58,735 nucleotides of DNA from Oscillospiraceae bacterium (GTDB lineage Bacteria; Bacillota; Clostridia; Oscillospirales; Oscillospiraceae): NCBI GenBank assembly GCA_017535635.1, contig JAFXTU010000017.1, forward strand, positions 1 through 58,735. Direction: 5' to 3'. A model generated the notes under the pieces. The model did no database searches. It had not been told where the DNA came from and saw only the letters and a program-made list of their open reading frames with translations. Numbering within the stretch: position 1 is the first letter of the stretch; each line of letters starts with the position of its first letter. Positions 33,472 to 40,060 of the stretch are shown in pieces. The position numbers and the translations under genes were made by a program.

Positions 33472-34614
33472 TCATTCTTCCACGCTGTGGGTCTCCAGCA
33501 GCTTCACGATGCGGTCATGGGGGTCCAGCAGGGTGCTGACCGACACATCGTGGTTGATGGAGGCCACGGTGTAGGCGATGTACTTGGAGCAGTCCACCTC
33601 CACGAACCAGGGCTTGGCCCGGAGGGCGGGGCTCACATAGGTCAGGTTGGTGCCGAAAACCCCGTCGATCATCCCCTCCTCGTAGGCCTTGTCAAAGGCC
33701 TCGAAGCCGGAGGTGAAGAGGGTGTAGGTGGCCGCGGCGAAGAAGCGGGCGGCCTTGTGCTCGTGCATATAGTTGGCAATGTCCAGCATGCTCTCCCCGG
33801 AGGCGATGATGTCGTCCGCCACCAGGATGGTCTTCCCCTCCACGCTCTCGCCCAGGTATTCATGGGCCACGATGGGGTTCCGGCCGTTCACCACCCGGGA
33901 GTAGTCCCGGCGCTTGTAGAACATGCCCAGGTTCACCCCCAGGACGGAGGAGTAGTACATATTCCGGTTCATGGCGCCCTCGTCGGGGCTCACCACCATG
34001 AAGCTGTCCTTATGAGGGCTCACGTCCGGGAAGGTGCGGAAGAGCTTTTTCAGCACCTGGTAGTGGGGCATCAGGTTGTCAAAGCCCATCAGGGGCACCG
34101 CGTTCTGCACCCGGCCGTCGTGGGCGTCGAAGGTGACGATGTTGTCCACGCCCATGGCTTCCAGCTCCTGCAGGGCGCAGGCGCAGTCCAGGCTCTCCCG
34201 GCCGGAACGCTTGTGCTGCCGCCCGCCGTAGAGCTGGGGCATGATGACGGTGATGGTGCTGGCCTTGCCGCCCAGGGCCTGAATGATCCGGGTCAGGTTG
34301 GCGAAGTGGTCGTCCGGGCTCATATGGTTTTCATAGCCGAAGAGGTTGTAGGTCAGGCTGTAGTTGTAGACGTCCGCGATGATGTAGATGTCCATGCCCC
34401 GGACGCTGTCATGGATCAGACCCTTGGCGTCCCCGGTCTGAAAGCGGGGACAGTCGGTGGAGAGAATGAAGCTGTCCTGGGCCTCCGGACCCATGGCGGC
34501 CCATTCCACCAGCCAGCGGTCGATGCGTTTCGTCAGCTCCTCGGAGCCGGGCAGAGAGATGAGGCCGAGCTTGTTGAAGTGGTTCCCCGTGTGAAACAGC
34601 TCTTCAGCTTCCAT
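33472..34614 (-). CDS. Ribose-phosphate pyrophosphokinase (PRPP synthetase) family protein
   Basis: A 380-residue protein of the Prs/phosphoribosyltransferase group. The PRPP-binding motif ILVADDIIASGESMLDIANY (about residue 258) and upstream MPQLYGGRQHKRSG and DAHDGRVQNAVP match the flexible ATP/ribose-5-phosphate loops of PRPP synthetases. It is longer than the usual 310-320 residues, with an N-terminal extension and a divergent C-terminus, so ATP:R5P activity is likely but not certain. Several ATGs lie close together (34638, 34629, 34620, 34614). 34614 has GGGGGA seven bases upstream and gives MEAEELFHTGN, the best family start; an extension of up to eight residues is possible. Monocistronic. 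Confidence 0.85.
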   Translation of the reverse strand: MEAEELFHTGNHFNKLGLISLPGSEELTKRIDRWLVEWAAMGPEAQDSFILSTDCPRFQTGDAKGLIHDSVRGMDIYIIADVYNYSLTYNLFGYENHMSPDDHFANLTRIIQALGGKASTITVIMPQLYGGRQHKRSGRESLDCACALQELEAMGVDNIVTFDAHDGRVQNAVPLMGFDNLMPHYQVLKKLFRTFPDVSPHKDSFMVVSPDEGAMNRNMYYSSVLGVNLGMFYKRRDYSRVVNGRNPIVAHEYLGESVEGKTILVADDIIASGESMLDIANYMHEHKAARFFAAATYTLFTSGFEAFDKAYEEGMIDGVFGTNLTYVSPALRAKPWFVEVDCSKYIAYTVASINHDVSVSTLLDPHDRIVKLLETHSVEE

Positions 34615-34672
34615 GCGCATTTCCCCCATTAAGCACATTTTTCTCGCTCAGGCACAATTTTCAGGCATACTA

Positions 34673-34700
34673 ATTATATCCTATCGGGGCGATTTGTCAA
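34673..34700 (-). promoter_or_regulatory. Perfect-hexamer promoter of the PRPP synthetase gene
   Basis: On the minus strand: TTGACA (34700-34695), 16 bases, TATAAT (34678-34673). Both hexamers are exact consensus; expression is probably constitutive and strong. Confidence 0.85.
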
Positions 34701-34731
34701 GGTTAGCCGAGGCTTTTGTCCCTTTTTCGTA

Positions 34732-34760
34732 TTGCACATATGGATAGACTGTGCTACCAT
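34732..34760 (+). promoter_or_regulatory. Promoter of the nucleotidyltransferase/YitT unit
   Basis: TTGCAC (34732-34737), 17 bases, TACCAT (34755-34760). The start site would be near 34767, 30 bases before ATG 34798. Confidence 0.55.
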
Positions 34761-34797
34761 ACTTTTACCACTACATATAGATACAGGAGGCAGAAAT

Positions 34798-35703
34798 ATG
34801 GCCAAGGCCAGTCTCGTCATCATGGCCGCCGGGATGGGCTCCCGCTACGGGGGCGTCAAGCAGATCGCCGGCGTGGGACCCCAGGGGGAGATCCTGATGG
34901 AATACGCGATCTTCGACGCGCTGCGCGCTGGCTTCGATAAGGTCGTTTTTATCATCACCGAGGCGCTGAAGGCGGATCTGCGGGAGAAGTTCGACGCTTC
35001 CCTCCGGAGAAAGGGCGTGGAGACGGCGTATGTGGTGCAGGACTATTCCTCTCTGCCTGCCTTTCATAAGGTGCCCAAGGACCGGGTGAAGCCCTACGGC
35101 ACGGCCCATGCCGTCCTCTGTGCCAGGGACGCCGTACGGGAGCCCTTCGCTGTCATCAACGCCGACGACTATTATGGGGTGGACGCCTTCCGCACCATCT
35201 TCGCCGCCCTTCCCGGCCTGAATGAGAAGAAGGCCTGCATGGTGGGCTACCGGCTGAAAAACACCGTCAGCGAGCACGGAGCCGTGACCCGGGGAGTCTG
35301 TGCCGCGGAGGAGGGCAAGCTCCGAAGCGTCACGGAGACCTTCAAGATCACCGTCTTCCCCGACGGGAGCATCCGGGATACCGCCCAGGATCCCCAGGGA
35401 AGGCTCCTGGACCCGGAGGCCGTGGTGAGCATGAATTTCTGGGGCTTCCACCCCTCCATCTTCCGGGCGCTGGAGGAATACCTGGACCGCTTCCTCCGCG
35501 GCCTGGGGCCGGAGGACCTGAAAAGCGAATGCCTGCTCCCCGCCCTGGTGGACGAGCGCATCCGCTCCGGGGCTCTCAGCGTGGATGTGCTCCACACCGA
35601 CGCCCGCTGGTTCGGCATGACCTACAAGGAGGACCACGCCCTGGTCCAGGCGGAGATCGCCCGGCTCCACGAAAGGGGCGTCTATCCCCCCTCCCTCTGG
35701 TAA
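34798..35703 (+). CDS. Nucleotidyltransferase-fold sugar-phosphate nucleotidyl/cytidylyltransferase
   Basis: A 301-residue protein with the NTP-transferase signature near the N-terminus (VIMAAGMGSRYGGVKQI), the substrate-contact region KPYGTAHAVLCARD and the metal Asp pair INADDYYG. Later segments (VGYRLKNTVSEHGAVTRGVC, MNFWGFHPSIFRALEEYL) fit the core domain of GlmU/RfbA-like enzymes without the left-handed beta-helix. It probably activates a sugar-1-phosphate. An upstream in-frame ATG (34735) lies within the promoter and was rejected; AGGAGG precedes ATG 34798. It shares a transcript with YitT. Confidence 0.82.
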   Translation: MAKASLVIMAAGMGSRYGGVKQIAGVGPQGEILMEYAIFDALRAGFDKVVFIITEALKADLREKFDASLRRKGVETAYVVQDYSSLPAFHKVPKDRVKPYGTAHAVLCARDAVREPFAVINADDYYGVDAFRTIFAALPGLNEKKACMVGYRLKNTVSEHGAVTRGVCAAEEGKLRSVTETFKITVFPDGSIRDTAQDPQGRLLDPEAVVSMNFWGFHPSIFRALEEYLDRFLRGLGPEDLKSECLLPALVDERIRSGALSVDVLHTDARWFGMTYKEDHALVQAEIARLHERGVYPPSLW

Positions 35704-35715
35704 GGGGAAGCAGCG

Positions 35716-36600
35716 TTGAAAGAACTCTTCCGGCAGCTGAAGCCCCTGAATTTTCTGGCCCTTCTCTTTGCCGGTATCGTGAACTCCGTGGGCGTGACGC
35801 TGTTTCTCGCACCGGTGAACCTTTATGACAGCGGCATTTCCGGCACCAGTATGCTCCTTTGGCAGGTGACGCCCTCCTGGCTCACCCTTTCGGTATTCCT
35901 GGTCGTACTGAATTTGCCCGTTTTCCTCTTTGGGATGAAAAAACAGGGAGCGGCCTTCACCGTGTATTCCGTCTTTGCCGTGGCGGTCTATGCCGGGGCC
36001 TCCTTCCTCCTTACCGACGTCCTGCCCATCGACTTCACGGCGGGTTCTCCCGTGGCGGGGCGGGATCTGCTGCTCTGCGCCGCCTTCGGCGGCCTTATTT
36101 CCGGGGCGGGCAGCGGCCTCACCCTCCGCTTTGGCGGGGCAATCGACGGCATCGAGGTCCTGGCCTCCATCTACGCGAAACGCCTGGGCATCACCGTGGG
36201 CACCTTCGTCATGATCTACAACGTGCTGCTCTATGTGGTGATCGGAGCCGTTTTCGGCAGCTGGGCCCTGCCCCTGTATTCCATCCTCACCTACTGTGTG
36301 GCCATCCGGGTGGTGGATTTCATCGTGGAGGGCCTGGACCGGGCCAAGAGCGTCATCATCATTACCGCGAAACCGGAGGAGGTCTGCCAGGCCCTTTCGG
36401 AGCGCTTCGGCCGGGGCATCACCCGCTGGGAGGCCCGGGGCTGGTATTCCGGCAGCGAGAAAGCCGCCGTTTATTTCGTGCTGAACCGCTTCCAGATCCC
36501 CCAGGCCAAGGCCCTGATCCGAAGCACGGACCCCGCCGCCTTTGTCACCATCACCGAGGTTTCCGACGTACTGGGCACCGGACAGATGAAAAACAGCTGA
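35716..36600 (+). CDS. YitT family membrane protein
   Basis: A 294-residue protein with five to six transmembrane helices. The N-terminal YitT membrane domain (NFLALLFAGIVNSVGVTLFL, NLYDSGISGTSMLL, GLISGAGSGLTLRFGGAIDG) is followed by a C-terminal soluble DUF2179 domain (VIIITAKPEEVCQAL, VLNRFQIPQAKALI, FVTITEVSDVLG). TTG start with AAGGGGAAG upstream, 12 bases after the nucleotidyltransferase. Function is not established; the family is widespread in Firmicutes and suspected of transport or signalling. Confidence 0.9.
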   Translation: MKELFRQLKPLNFLALLFAGIVNSVGVTLFLAPVNLYDSGISGTSMLLWQVTPSWLTLSVFLVVLNLPVFLFGMKKQGAAFTVYSVFAVAVYAGASFLLTDVLPIDFTAGSPVAGRDLLLCAAFGGLISGAGSGLTLRFGGAIDGIEVLASIYAKRLGITVGTFVMIYNVLLYVVIGAVFGSWALPLYSILTYCVAIRVVDFIVEGLDRAKSVIIITAKPEEVCQALSERFGRGITRWEARGWYSGSEKAAVYFVLNRFQIPQAKALIRSTDPAAFVTITEVSDVLGTGQMKNS

Positions 36601-36623
36601 TTATCTGCATCCCCCCTCCGGGG

Positions 36624-36652
36624 TTGCAAAGAGGGCCCCTCTGGGGTAGACT
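36624..36652 (+). promoter_or_regulatory. Promoter with a CCCC-TCT-GGGG palindrome before the CsoR-like gene
   Basis: TTGCAA (36624-36629), 17 bases, TAGACT (36647-36652). The spacer contains CCCCTCTGGGG (36636-36646), the G/C-tract type of half-sites used by CsoR/RcnR repressors. This supports autoregulation of the downstream gene. Confidence 0.65.
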
Positions 36653-36687
36653 GACCGCAAAAGACATTCCCGGGGAGGCGCGAAACC

Positions 36688-37038
36688 ATGGCCCACGAGC
36701 ATACCCACGAGCACGAGCATTTCCATGACCATGACCACGAGCATGAGCATGAGCACACCCACAGCTACGCCCACTACCACGCGCCGGAGGAGAAGAAGCG
36801 GCAGCTGAACCGCATCAGCCGGGTCATCGGCCACCTCCAGCACGTGAAGAAGATGATCGAGGCGGACGAGGACTGCGCCGACGTGCTGACCCAGCTCTCC
36901 GCCACCCGCAGCGCCATCACCGGCCTGGGGAAGGAGATCATGAACGAACACATCCTCCACTGCATCTCCCACGCCCTGGAGGACGGGGACACCACCGCCC
37001 TGGAGGATTTCAAAAAAGCCATCGAGAAGTTTTTCTGA
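36688..37038 (+). CDS. CsoR/RcnR-family metal-sensing repressor with a His-rich N-terminal tail
   Basis: A 116-residue protein. The first about 32 residues are a His/Glu/Asp tail (for example HEHTHEHEHFHDHDHEHEH). The all-helical DUF156 core then begins KRQLNRISRVIGHLQHVKKM. The metal ligand pattern of CsoR is visible: Cys in EADEDCADVL, and His/Cys in NEHILHC. Such proteins bind DNA in the apo form and release it when Cu(I), Ni or Co binds. The tail could buffer or capture metal, as in Ni chaperones, and is not part of a standard CsoR. No efflux pump follows directly; the next gene is an AAA protein. The metal identity cannot be decided. Confidence 0.85.
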   Translation: MAHEHTHEHEHFHDHDHEHEHEHTHSYAHYHAPEEKKRQLNRISRVIGHLQHVKKMIEADEDCADVLTQLSATRSAITGLGKEIMNEHILHCISHALEDGDTTALEDFKKAIEKFF

Positions 37039-37065
37039 TTGGTATTTACAAGGAGAAGGACAGGC

Positions 37066-38916
37066 ATGGAGGAATGCTATCTGCCAAAATGGCACCGGGA
37101 GCTCCAGATCTTCCGACGGGTGAAGCCGGTGCTCATTCTGGAGGGCAACGTCCTGGATGTGTATCGCCGCCCCACAACGGGGGAGGCCTGCGGCCTGGGG
37201 GAATACCTCCAGGCCTTTCTTCGGGACTGCGGCTACCGCAACATCGTCTTCTACAACAACCGGCGGGGCTTCGACAACCCCTATGACCCGGCCTGCCGCC
37301 GGGATTTCGCCGCCCTCATGGGCCTCAGCGAGCACCAGCTCAGCGAGCGCGGCGCCTTTCGGGGGCGGAATGGGGCGGCGGCCCTGATGGCCGACGCCAT
37401 GACCCAGGAGCGGAGCCCGGCGGCCATCGTGTTGGAGTACGCCTCCCGGCTCCTGGTCTCTCCGGAGCGGCCGGAGCAGGCGGATACGGACGCCTTTGCC
37501 GAGCTTCTGCAGGCCTCCCAGGAGGCCACGGAGGTGCCCACCGGCATCGACCGGCTGAAAAACCTCCTGATCCTGGTGGTGGGGAAGGTGAACGACCTGC
37601 CCGCCTGGTTTTATCTCCAGAACCCCAACGTGAAGACCATCACCATCGGCACCCCGGCCCGGGAGGAGCGGGAGGCCCTGCTGGCGGGGGACGGGCTGCG
37701 AAAGTTCTTCACCGTCCGGGCCTGGCAGAAGGAGCAGGCCCATTTTGAGGAGCACCCGGAGGAGCTATTGAAGCTGCGGGACCACTTCGTGGGCCTCACC
37801 GAGGGGCTCAGCCTCACGGAGCTTTTGGCCCTGCGGACCCTCTGCGTCAACGAGAACATCCCGGTCCACGAGATGGGCAGCGTGGTGGACCTCTATAAAT
37901 TCGGCATTCGGGAGAACCCCTGGAACAAGCTGGACCACGCCCGGCTCCAACTGGCGGAGGAGACCTTCCGCAGGCGGGTGAAGGGCCAGGACTACGCCGT
38001 GCAGCGGAGCCTGGACGTGATCAAGCGGGCCGCCGTGGGCCTGGGGAACCTGCAGAGCAGCAGCACCCGGAAGCCCAAGGGCATCCTCTTCTTCGCCGGG
38101 CCCACCGGAACCGGCAAGACGGAGACCGCCAAGACCATGGCGGAGGCCCTCTTCGGGGACGAGCGCTGCTGCATCCGCTTCGACATGAGCGAGTACCGCC
38201 AGAGCCACTCCGACCAGAGGCTTCTGGGAGCCCCGCCGGGCTACATCGGCTACGAGGCCGGGGGCCAGCTCACCAACGCCGTCCGCCGGAACCCCTTCTC
38301 CATCCTTCTCTTTGACGAGATCGAGAAAGCCCACCCCTCCATCCTGGACAAGTTTCTCCAGATCCTGGAGGACGGGCGCATGACCGACGGGCAGGGGAAC
38401 ACCGTCTATTTCACCGAGACGGTCATCATCTTCACCAGCAACCTGGGCTTCCACCGCCGTGAGGAGGGGGGAAGGGTGGCCGTGAGCCCCGATATGGACT
38501 ACGCCACCCTGCGGCACACCATCCACGAGGCCATTGAGGACTATTTCAAGCTGGAGCTGGGGCGGCCGGAGCTGTTGAACCGCATCGGGGAGAACATCAT
38601 CGTCTTCGACTACATCCGGCCGGAGACCGCCGCCGCTATCCTGGACGCCCAGGTGGAGAAGATCGCCCTCCGCCTCTCCGAGGACCGGGGGATCCGCATG
38701 ACGTTGCGGGAGGAGGCGAGGGAGACCCTCCTGCGCTCTGCCCTCCAAAACCTCTCCAACGGCGGCCGGGGTGTGGGGAACATCGTGGAGAGCATGCTCA
38801 TCAACCCCCTCTCCCGCTTCCTCTTCGACCAGCACGTTCCCGCCGGGGTCTCCCTCACCGTCTACGGCATCCGCAGCGTGGGCGGCAGCTTTGAGCTGAA
38901 CTGCGCGGTACGGTAG
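37066..38916 (+). CDS. ClpB/ClpX-like AAA+ ATPase with degenerate first AAA module
   Basis: A 616-residue protein. The C-terminal half is a ClpA/B D2-type AAA+ domain: Walker A GPTGTGKTETA (about residue 344), Walker B ILLFDEIEKAH, sensor TSNLG, and the arginine-finger region GRPELLNRIGENIIVFD, plus a ClpB D2-small domain. The N-terminal about 300 residues look like an AAA fold without a P-loop: VLILEGNVLDVY, a Walker-B-like AAIVLEYASRLL, and LLILVVGKVNDLPAWFYL. It lacks the ClpB N-domain and coiled coil. AAGGAG precedes ATG 37066. No ClpP-type protease or VWA partner is adjacent, so it may act as a remodelling ATPase with distant partners. Preceded by the CsoR-like gene, with 27 bases between. 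Confidence 0.8.
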   Translation: MEECYLPKWHRELQIFRRVKPVLILEGNVLDVYRRPTTGEACGLGEYLQAFLRDCGYRNIVFYNNRRGFDNPYDPACRRDFAALMGLSEHQLSERGAFRGRNGAAALMADAMTQERSPAAIVLEYASRLLVSPERPEQADTDAFAELLQASQEATEVPTGIDRLKNLLILVVGKVNDLPAWFYLQNPNVKTITIGTPAREEREALLAGDGLRKFFTVRAWQKEQAHFEEHPEELLKLRDHFVGLTEGLSLTELLALRTLCVNENIPVHEMGSVVDLYKFGIRENPWNKLDHARLQLAEETFRRRVKGQDYAVQRSLDVIKRAAVGLGNLQSSSTRKPKGILFFAGPTGTGKTETAKTMAEALFGDERCCIRFDMSEYRQSHSDQRLLGAPPGYIGYEAGGQLTNAVRRNPFSILLFDEIEKAHPSILDKFLQILEDGRMTDGQGNTVYFTETVIIFTSNLGFHRREEGGRVAVSPDMDYATLRHTIHEAIEDYFKLELGRPELLNRIGENIIVFDYIRPETAAAILDAQVEKIALRLSEDRGIRMTLREEARETLLRSALQNLSNGGRGVGNIVESMLINPLSRFLFDQHVPAGVSLTVYGIRSVGGSFELNCAVR

Positions 38917-38930
38917 GTAAGGACCCGGGA

Positions 38931-38971
38931 CCAAAAAAGAAAGATCCCCGGCGGGCCTTGGCCCGCCGGGG
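38931..38971 (-). terminator. Terminator of secG
   Basis: A 12-bp GC stem CCCCGGCGGGCC with a TT loop, then (minus strand) ATCTTTCTTTTTT. It also sits just past the plus-strand AAA gene. Confidence 0.85.
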
Positions 38972-38988
38972 AAAAAAACAAGCGATGA

Positions 38989-39228
38989 TCAGGCGAGGAT
39001 GTTGATGAGCAGGGTCAGCACCACGAAGGCGATGGCCACCCACTTGGTGTATTTGGCCAGCTTGGCGTCCAGGCTCTTGGCCTTGTTCTTGGCCAGGAAG
39101 GTGTCGGCCACGCCGCCGATGGCACCGCTGAGGCCGGCGCTCTTGCCGGACTGGAAAAGAACGATGAGGATTGTGGCCAGGGCGGTGAGCAGCTGCAGGA
39201 TGGTGAGAACGATGATCCAGGGAGACAT
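38989..39228 (-). CDS. secG: Preprotein translocase subunit SecG
   Basis: A 79-residue SecG. Two transmembrane helices (IIVLTILQLLTALATILIVL and WVAIAFVVLTLLINIL) flank the conserved QSGKSAGLSGAIGG cytoplasmic loop. It works with SecY/SecE in protein export. The ATG at 39228 gives MSPWIIVL with AAAGG about 12 bases upstream; an earlier in-frame ATG (39240) directly abuts that ribosome site and is less likely. Monocistronic with its own promoter and terminator. Confidence 0.95.
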   Translation of the reverse strand: MSPWIIVLTILQLLTALATILIVLFQSGKSAGLSGAIGGVADTFLAKNKAKSLDAKLAKYTKWVAIAFVVLTLLINILA

Positions 39229-39296
39229 GGCAATAAGCATCCTTTCTATTGTAAGGCGCGGCCCCTTGGCCGGACCTCTCTGTTGTCGTGCATGAC

Positions 39297-39325
39297 ATAT
39301 TACCATGCCGCACCGGGTTTTGCAA
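39297..39325 (-). promoter_or_regulatory. Promoter of secG
   Basis: On the minus strand: TTGCAA (39325-39320), 17 bases, TAATAT (39302-39297), 70 bases before the start codon. Confidence 0.65.
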
Positions 39326-39430
39326 GCATTATTTTCAAATCGGGCAGTCGGCATTCCACGGGGACAGTAAAATCAAGGCACAGCAGGGCCTTACGTTCGC
39401 CTCCGCCGCCGCAGGGGACCGCCTGACCCT

Positions 39431-39553
39431 ATGAGCGAGGCTTTTCTTCAAATGGCGGAGGTGTTCAGCCGACCTGAACTCGCTGTGATACGGGCAAGGG
39501 TCAGGCGAGGGATGGAAAACGCCGGAGCAAAAGGGCGTCGCATCGGCAGCTTG
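39431..39553 (+). pseudogene. Remnant of a serine recombinase
   Basis: About 40 codons resemble the long E-helix and hinge of serine resolvases: FLQMAEVF, then ELAVIRARVRRGMENAGAKG and RRIG. This is the typical x-IR-x-RV-x-GM-x-NA-x-AKG-x-RIG pattern. The catalytic domain before it and the DNA-binding domain after it are absent. It marks an old integration upstream of the leader-peptide cluster. Confidence 0.6.
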
Positions 39554-39582
39554 TTGCGATTTCAGCGCCCCCTTGATATAAT
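39554..39582 (+). promoter_or_regulatory. Promoter of the double-glycine peptide cluster
   Basis: TTGCGA (39554-39559), 17 bases, TATAAT (39577-39582). It lies directly after the recombinase remnant and before the small arginine-rich frame and the first leader peptide. Confidence 0.7.
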
Positions 39583-39611
39583 ACTGAAAAATCGCGTCAG
39601 GGAGAATCAGG

Positions 39612-39761
39612 ATGAGATCAGCCGGGTCGAATGCCACGGACACAGCGCGGCGATTTCCTGTACGAACAGGACGGCTTTTCCTGTCTTCTCAGCAGAGAGC
39701 GGCAAAAGAGATCCGTGAGCGTTGCTTTTCCCTTGTGGAAGCCCGGCTGAAAAAGAAATAA
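39612..39761 (+). CDS. Candidate 49-residue Arg-rich small protein
   Basis: Begins MRSAGSNATDTARRFPVRTG and ends in a basic amphipathic helix (RAAKEIRERCFSLVEARLKK). GGGAG lies eight bases before the ATG, and a consensus promoter ends 30 bases upstream, so it would be the first frame on the transcript. It has no recognised family and could be a leader frame or a short peptide of the same cluster. Codon use is mixed, so it may not be translated. Confidence 0.35.
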   Translation: MRSAGSNATDTARRFPVRTGRLFLSSQQRAAKEIRERCFSLVEARLKKK

Positions 39762-39855
39762 AGCAGACCGGAAAGCTGCCATGCCGCAAACTCGTTCGTA
39801 TCAAAGGATGAACATACAAAACCGTGTACGGTATTTCAGATAGGAGAATCGGAAA

Positions 39856-40011
39856 ATGGAAAACAAAGAGGAGCGCAAAGGGATCGAGCCGGAAGTGACG
39901 GAAATCGCGGACAGCGAGCTGGAACAGGTGAGCGGCGGCTTTCTGCGCACTGTGAAGTCCGGGAAAACACCCACGACCGGCAGCGGAGACGGGAGTGACA
40001 CACAGGGGTAA
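39856..40011 (+). CDS. Double-glycine leader peptide (RiPP/bacteriocin-type precursor) 1
   Basis: A 51-residue peptide. Residues 1-28 are an acidic leader ending in EIADSELEQVSGG, a textbook bacteriocin-type leader (L-x2-V-S/A-GG), with the GG at 27-28. The predicted core of 23 residues starts FLRTVKSGK and is Thr/Ser/Gly-rich (TTGSGDGSDTQG). AGGAG lies nine bases upstream. It precedes a C1A peptidase gene by 49 bases. The closely matching leader of the peptide at 42445 shows that the two are processed or exported by one system. Leaders of this kind are cut by C39-domain ABC transporters; none is in the window. Whether the core is modified is unknown. Confidence 0.72.
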   Translation: MENKEERKGIEPEVTEIADSELEQVSGGFLRTVKSGKTPTTGSGDGSDTQG

Positions 40012-40060
40012 GAACATATCCTGCTTGCCCGAGCATGGAACGGAATGGAGATTCTACATC

